Of a stretch of 64,000 nt of DNA, positions 59,093 to 64,000 are shown piece after piece. Under the pieces are notes generated by a model that ran no database searches, was not told the DNA's origin, and saw nothing but the letters and a program-made list of their open reading frames with translations. Each line of letters begins with the position of its first letter. Within the stretch, counting starts at the first letter, position 1. Position numbers and translations under genes: made by a program. This DNA is from Himantopus leucocephalus (Eukaryota; Chordata; Aves; Charadriiformes; Recurvirostridae): NCBI GenBank assembly GCA_003993805.1, contig RSEF01000002.1, positions 158,933,787 through 158,997,786 of the forward strand, written 5' to 3'.

Positions 59093-62000
59093 CTCTTCCT
59101 CCTCAATGCGAGCAGGTTCAATCAGCAGATTATTGGCTTGATCAAACGACACCCCCTGTTAGGACAGGAACCAGCAAAGAGGCATGCGGATTAGTGGAGC
59201 ATAAACCAAACCCACCACCACTACCACCACCACCCAACACACAAACGCACACCACTCTTGACAGGTCTGGCCACACAGCACCAGAGTGGACCCCACTCGC
59301 ACCACTCCTGATTACCACCTACCAGCAAGTACCAGCGACAGGGCTGCTCCCGGGGCTCACAACATGCAGAGTGCCAGCGCTCTTTGGCCCAGCTAACTGG
59401 AACCTGCATCTTTAAGGCCATATTTCGTCTGTGTTGGCACTCTGAGGCTGTGACCACCAAGCTCACAAGCTGAACACTATTAGCTGACTGTACCCCCTCT
59501 GAACCAGTCGTTCAGTGGAGGAAGGATTAAACAACACAGGAGAAAAGCACAAAGGGACCTCTGGTGCCACCTAGCTGCTGCACAGGAATGAAGCGATCCC
59601 AAATCAAACTGGATTGGTGGCTCCTGCAAAGGGAAGAGCCTCCAGTGGAACACTGCGTCCTGGCAGACACCCAGGGATCTGCTCCCAAATGAAGGAAACC
59701 TTAGAACTTCTCTTGAAAATCAACTGCCTTTGCAAAAAACCCTCTGGTTGAAGGATTCAGCCTCCTGCACACCCTGTCCTACCTCCGTCTTCAACACACG
59801 TATGCAGCACCTCTTACTTGAAACTCCACTGCACGGGGACACTGCTTCCCACATTCCCACTTCTGGGAGATGGCTCAGGAGGCAAGCTAATAAATCTGCC
59901 TTTGTGGAGCAGGCATCCAACCCAGCCCCACAAAAAGTGAAACTGTGATTTCCAGGCAGGAGGCTTCACCGATAGCAAAGGTAACTTTCTGATAGGTACA
60001 CCAAACCTGTGGTCTCAATGTCTATGGAGACTTTACAGGTTTTATCAATGTGTCAGTGCATCCTCAGCTTTGAGTCCCTGGCTACAATAAGCTTTCTGGG
60101 TGAGGACATCTCCCGAGTATGGCAGGTCTTGGATGAAGGGGACTCAAGATGGCTTCACACATTCTTACAAGCGGCAGCAACTCCCTTCACAAACAGGAAG
60201 AAAACAACAAGCCTCATCCCCAGGGAGCAACGGACAAGCTGTATCAGGTCAGATACAGCAAGGCAAGCGTCCACTGAGGGAAAGGCTCCAAAGGAAACTT
60301 GAGTGCAAGAACCTTCCTCTAAGCAATCTGAACTCCAGTGTGGGGCAGAAATGATCCCAACAGTCTGGAGCGTGTGCAGTAACAGCAAGAGCAGATTTTA
60401 CTCCAGCATCTTCCACCAGTTCAGAGACCCACATCTCACCCACGAGATTCATCAGTGTCAGACTATGATGGAGATTCAGCCACATCTTAATCCCCGCCTG
60501 CCAAATACACCACAAAAAATCATCACACCAACTTCAGTAAGAACCTCGTGCAGTGTCCCTCACCAGTGTATTCCTATTCCACTGTGAGGATCTTCCTCAA
60601 ACAAGAATCTGTGTGAGGCCCTAACCAAACATGGTGATTCAGCTGAGTAGACCCAAGGACCTCCTATCTCATCAGCCCCCAGCATAACCAGAAAGGCCTA
60701 TGGTGGCCCCATGGCCCATGGTAATGGCAAAACTCCAGAGTACAAGTTCCCCTAAATCCCAATGCACACTTCATCAGACTGCATCTGCACTGGGGCAGGC
60801 AGAGGGTGGAACCAACGGCAAGGGCATGCTCCTGTCTGCTCTCACTACCCACTCCTCTCCAGGAAGCACTGTGGCAGAAAGATAAGTGTAAGCAGCCTGA
60901 ACATAAGCCTGAGATTAGATCCATCCAGGGATAAAGCTCATCCTGCTGCAGATGAGGTGCAACAACCAGCAAGCAAGGTGGTGACTGAAATGAATGGAAG
61001 AACCTGTCAGTGATGGGACAAAAGAACTCTTCCTGCAGCACAGAACACATCATCACACATAATGGGGAGGGTGCAAGAATCTGGATACAGCACAAGGAGA
61101 CAGACATAAGCAACATGGCACAGCTCTTGGACAATCATGTGAGCCCCAGAAAGGACTTCAGCTCTCCCACCCTCAGCGTGTCTCTCCTGAAGCGCTGGAG
61201 TCTCTTGCCAACATTTTTATTGGTACCGTATCAACCTGGTTGGTAGTTCAAAGTAGCAGAAGGGAGGTCTGGCACCCCTCTGACCTTTCCCCCTGCCCAC
61301 AAGACCTTACCTTCACTGATGGCTGAGCAGATAAAGCTCCATTCTTTCTGTCATCCTCATCCCACACTTCCTCCTGATCCTCAGGCTCTGTGTTGTTATT
61401 GCAGCCTCCTAACTCCTCTTCCTCTTTGGGGACTCCATCACTGTTCAACCCCTGCAGGAGTGCCACCACTGCCTCTGGCTTGGGCAGTTTAGTTATCTTA
61501 AAGTGTTTCTTATAATGGGGCGTGTCCTTGCGGATAAGCCTCTGTTTCTCCACTGGGAATGGTCGCTCTTCATCTTCATCCTCATCCTCACTCCGTATTA
61601 GTGTGTCCTCAGCAAAGTGTACAGTAGGCTACAATGGCAAAGCCCCAGAAAGGTTGTGAACCTCAGGTAACAGCCATGTCTGGCGGCAGTGCACAAACCC
61701 ACTGTCCCCCCACTACCAACACAGGCAAAGCCAGCATTGCTGCTTTTGTGCTAAAGAAGATGCAGGAATACACATTAAAATTTCACCATACTTGCCTTTT
61801 TCCATATCAGCTCCTTCACCCAGACACATCTTCTGTCAGCTCCAGGGACTGACGGCACTCAAACCTGTAACCCTGATTTTCCCATAGTCCCTGTCTGGCT
61901 CCCACACTGTCCTTCCTCATCTCCCAGGGACCCAACTCCCACAGGCTGCCTGACCCAGCTCCCACAGGCTGCCTGAATCCCTGCTTGCACTTGGCTTCCA

Positions 62001-63033
62001 CGGCCTGTGTTTGCCTTCAGTGATGCCTAAATCACACTCTGTACATCCATTTACCATTTTCTCTGAAACTTCCAAGTCCTTCCACTTTTTATCATGACCC
62101 TGTTGGAGTTCCTAGGCTCCTACCTCATTGTATTCCACTTCCACATCTTCCTCTTCTTGGTCAGCGGCTTCCTTATGCTCCTCTTCAGCTCTGGGTTTTG
62201 CCTCCTTCTCCAGTTCCTGCATCTCAGGCACCTGCCCATTGGGCCAGTTCCTCTCTCCCTCCTCTCCCTGTTCCTCTCCCCTAAAGTCAGCAGAGGCAGT
62301 GCTGTTGGAAAGGTGCGAGTCCTCACTGCGATTTGACATGGCGCTCAGCCTCTTCTCCTGAGAAGATGATTATAAAAGTCAAGATGGAAACCAAAGCAGC
62401 AGACGCAGCAATGTAGTGTGACTGCTGTGAGGTGGGGTATGATCCAGTACCAACAGAACCAGCTTCTTCTTCAGGCTGCCTGCTGCTTTCCCTGCCAAGC
62501 CTGCTGCATCTCACCTAGGTCTACCCGTGTTCCACCATCTACGTAGGCATTTATTCTTAGTGTCACACCTGGGCAGCAAGATGCCTGCTCCGAGCACTCC
62601 GTTCCCATCATTCTTTTCTGGGAATATCAGAGCCTTCTTTTCCTCTCCCTGTGTTACAAAAAGTGGTACCAATGCACACAATCCCCCTCAGGCCGTTCTC
62701 TGTCTCCTGGTTCCATCTCTTACTCTATCTCAGTGGCCCCAGCTGACACCACAAGGCAGACTCCAACCCTCGGAATCCAGGCAATGCATGCTGTGGTCTT
62801 TCCAATCTTTCCCCAAAGTAAGTTCTTTCTGCCCAGCTTACACACATTGCCTCCCCATTGCCCATGTCCGCTGCATGTTCCCTATGGTTATCCATTTCTT
62901 AGTGAACAGCACTCACTTCTGAGTTAGGAGAATTCAGGTCCGTGTCAGGCTTTGCAGCATGTACCTCATTGCGCCGAACTTCAATCACCTTCTTCATAAC
63001 CTTCAGTTCACTGGGATGAGGGGTTGCTCTGCG
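59093..63033 (-). CDS. SCRIB: Scribble planar-cell-polarity protein, four internal exons (partial)
   Basis: Four consecutive phase-0 exons, in transcript order: 62917-63033 (39 codons), 62124-62357 (78), 61311-61628 (106) and 59093-59155 (21), all with AG acceptors and GT donors. They encode 244 residues of the linker between the leucine-rich repeats and the first PDZ domain. Diagnostic phrases are RRATPHPSELKVMKK, VHFAEDTLI, RLIRKDTPHYKKHFKI, PKPEAVVALLQG and VSFDQANNLLIEPARI. Very acidic stretches fill the rest, as in mammalian SCRIB. Scribble is a basolateral scaffold that works with DLG and LGL. The leucine-rich repeat exons would lie beyond 64 kb; the PDZ exons should lie below 59.1 kb but are not present. 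Confidence 0.92.
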
Positions 63034-63606
63034 CTGTAAGCCCTACCGAAGAAAAACACTCAGAGCAGGAGATTCAACAGTCAGAGCAGCACGTGCCATG
63101 CCTCAAGACTGAACTGCTTCAAATGACACATTTTATCAGAGTGCTAGAGCCCCAGCTGGACATGATTTCATGTCATGTTGCAGGATCTGAGCTGGGCCTC
63201 TCCACTACTATAGCCTGCAGCTGGGAAGAGGAAAGGAGGCAAGTAACACTTCCCAGAGCTCTCTCTTGGACATTAACCTGCTCTCCATCTGACAGAGGGA
63301 TTGGGAGGAGTTATATAGAGGGGAAGTTTTAAATTGTGCTTCAGGCTTAGCAAATGCAAAACTGTCAACACAGAAACCCCTAAAGGCACACATAGGTGGA
63401 ATATCTTCTTAATCACTCTGGTGTTTCTTAATTTGCCTGACAAGTCTGTATACTACCAGAATTTGTGATGCTTAGCTAGTTCCATCCCAGCTAAGAGTCA
63501 AGAAAAACAGTAAAAAAATTAACTAAAGTAACTAAAATTAACAACAATGTTAAAAACAATCAACCCCCCCCCAACCTCCAAACACGAACAGCATACCCAT
63601 GCTGCA
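63034..63606. other. SCRIB intron sequence with no other feature
   Basis: AT-rich DNA upstream of the first visible SCRIB exon; no exon or repeat recognised. Confidence 0.5.
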
Positions 63607-63675
63607 AGGACAGATGCATATACAATTAGCAGTAGGACAATTAGGACAGATGCATATACAATTAGCAGTAGGACC
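63607..63675. repeat. 36-bp tandem duplication
   Basis: A 36-bp unit starting AGGACAGATGCATATACAAT is present twice in tandem, the second copy slightly short, immediately before the CR1 fragment. Confidence 0.85.
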
Positions 63676-63699
63676 AGTTGTACTTGGAGTACCCAGACC

Positions 63700-64000
63700 C
63701 CTGAGCTAGAAGACAGGGATGGGGAGCAGAATGAAGCCCCTGTAATCCAAGGGGAAATGGTGAGGGACCTGCTTCAGCACCTGGAGGTACACAAATCTAT
63801 GGGGCCGGGTGGGATCCGCCCGAGGGTACTGAAGGAGCTGGCAGGAGTGCTCACCAGGCCACTTTGCATAATTTATGAGCAGTCCTAGCTGATCGGGGAG
63901 GTCCCAGCTGACTGGAGGTTGGCAAATGAGATACCCATCCATAAGAAGGGCCAGAATGAGGACCCGGGGAACTATAGGCCGGTCAGTCTGCCCTCAGTGC
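63700..64000 (+). pseudogene. Decayed CR1 reverse-transcriptase fragment running off the window
   Basis: Plus-strand translation gives CR1 pol motifs, among them LLQHLEVHKSMGPGGIRPRV, then an in-frame TAG after CIIYEQS, then LIGEVPADWRLANE and DPGNYRPVSL in the same frame. This is the N-terminal part of the reverse-transcriptase domain. It lies in a SCRIB intron, antisense to the gene. Confidence 0.9.

Noticed and set aside
1..64000. tRNA, rRNA, CRISPR or bacterial operon features
   Set aside because: None seen; the window is vertebrate nuclear DNA with introns and CR1 elements.

Overview
The window looks like avian nuclear DNA. It is dotted with CR1 LINE 3' ends in both orientations, carries LTR-like repeats with a TGTCCTGG terminus, and has multi-exon genes with GT-AG introns, one very GC-rich CpG-island promoter, and GC-rich gene-dense stretches like those of bird microchromosomes. 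The species cannot be named from sequence alone. All four recognisable genes are on the minus strand.

Layout from low to high coordinate: (1) 1-757, two CR1 3' ends meeting tail to tail. (2) 1.2-29 kb, a complete NRBP2 pseudokinase gene: 18 coding exons, 497 codons plus stop, CpG-island promoter near 28.9-29.1 kb, candidate poly(A) signal at 1207-1212. Its first intron (12.6 kb) holds two CR1 copies. (3) A 100-N gap at 29439-29538. (4) 29539-36638, the 5' portion of epiplakin (EPPK1), one uninterrupted coding exon of about 2,354 codons with eight plakin-repeat modules; its 3' end is lost in the gap. (5) 36.7-46.6 kb, a GC-rich intergenic stretch with paired LTR-like repeats, an imperfect inverted repeat and three CR1 copies; no convincing gene. 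(6) 46.67-53.39 kb, the last 14 exons (654 codons) of a spectraplakin: spectrin repeats, two EF-hands, a GAS2 domain and a short divergent tail, with its own poly(A) signal. (7) 10 Ns at 53675-53684, then a switch to AT-richer DNA. (8) 59.09-63.03 kb, four exons of SCRIB from the segment between its leucine-rich repeats and first PDZ domain. (9) 63.7-64 kb, a decayed CR1 pol fragment running off the window.

The most interesting item is the spectraplakin tail. Mammals have plectin, which lacks the EF-hand/GAS2 tail, immediately upstream of EPPK1 in the order PLEC-EPPK1-NRBP2-PUF60-SCRIB. Here a MACF1/dystonin-type tail occupies that neighbouring position, consistent with a third spectraplakin, or a remnant of the ancestor of plectin and epiplakin, retained in this lineage. 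The second is structural: SCRIB lies on the wrong side of the cluster relative to mammals, and neither it nor the spectraplakin can be completed across the 53.4-59.1 kb interval, so that interval is either misassembled or a genuine rearrangement. Functionally, three of the genes build or polarise the epithelial cortex (epiplakin on intermediate filaments, the spectraplakin on microtubules, Scribble at the basolateral membrane); NRBP2 is a catalytically degenerate kinase.
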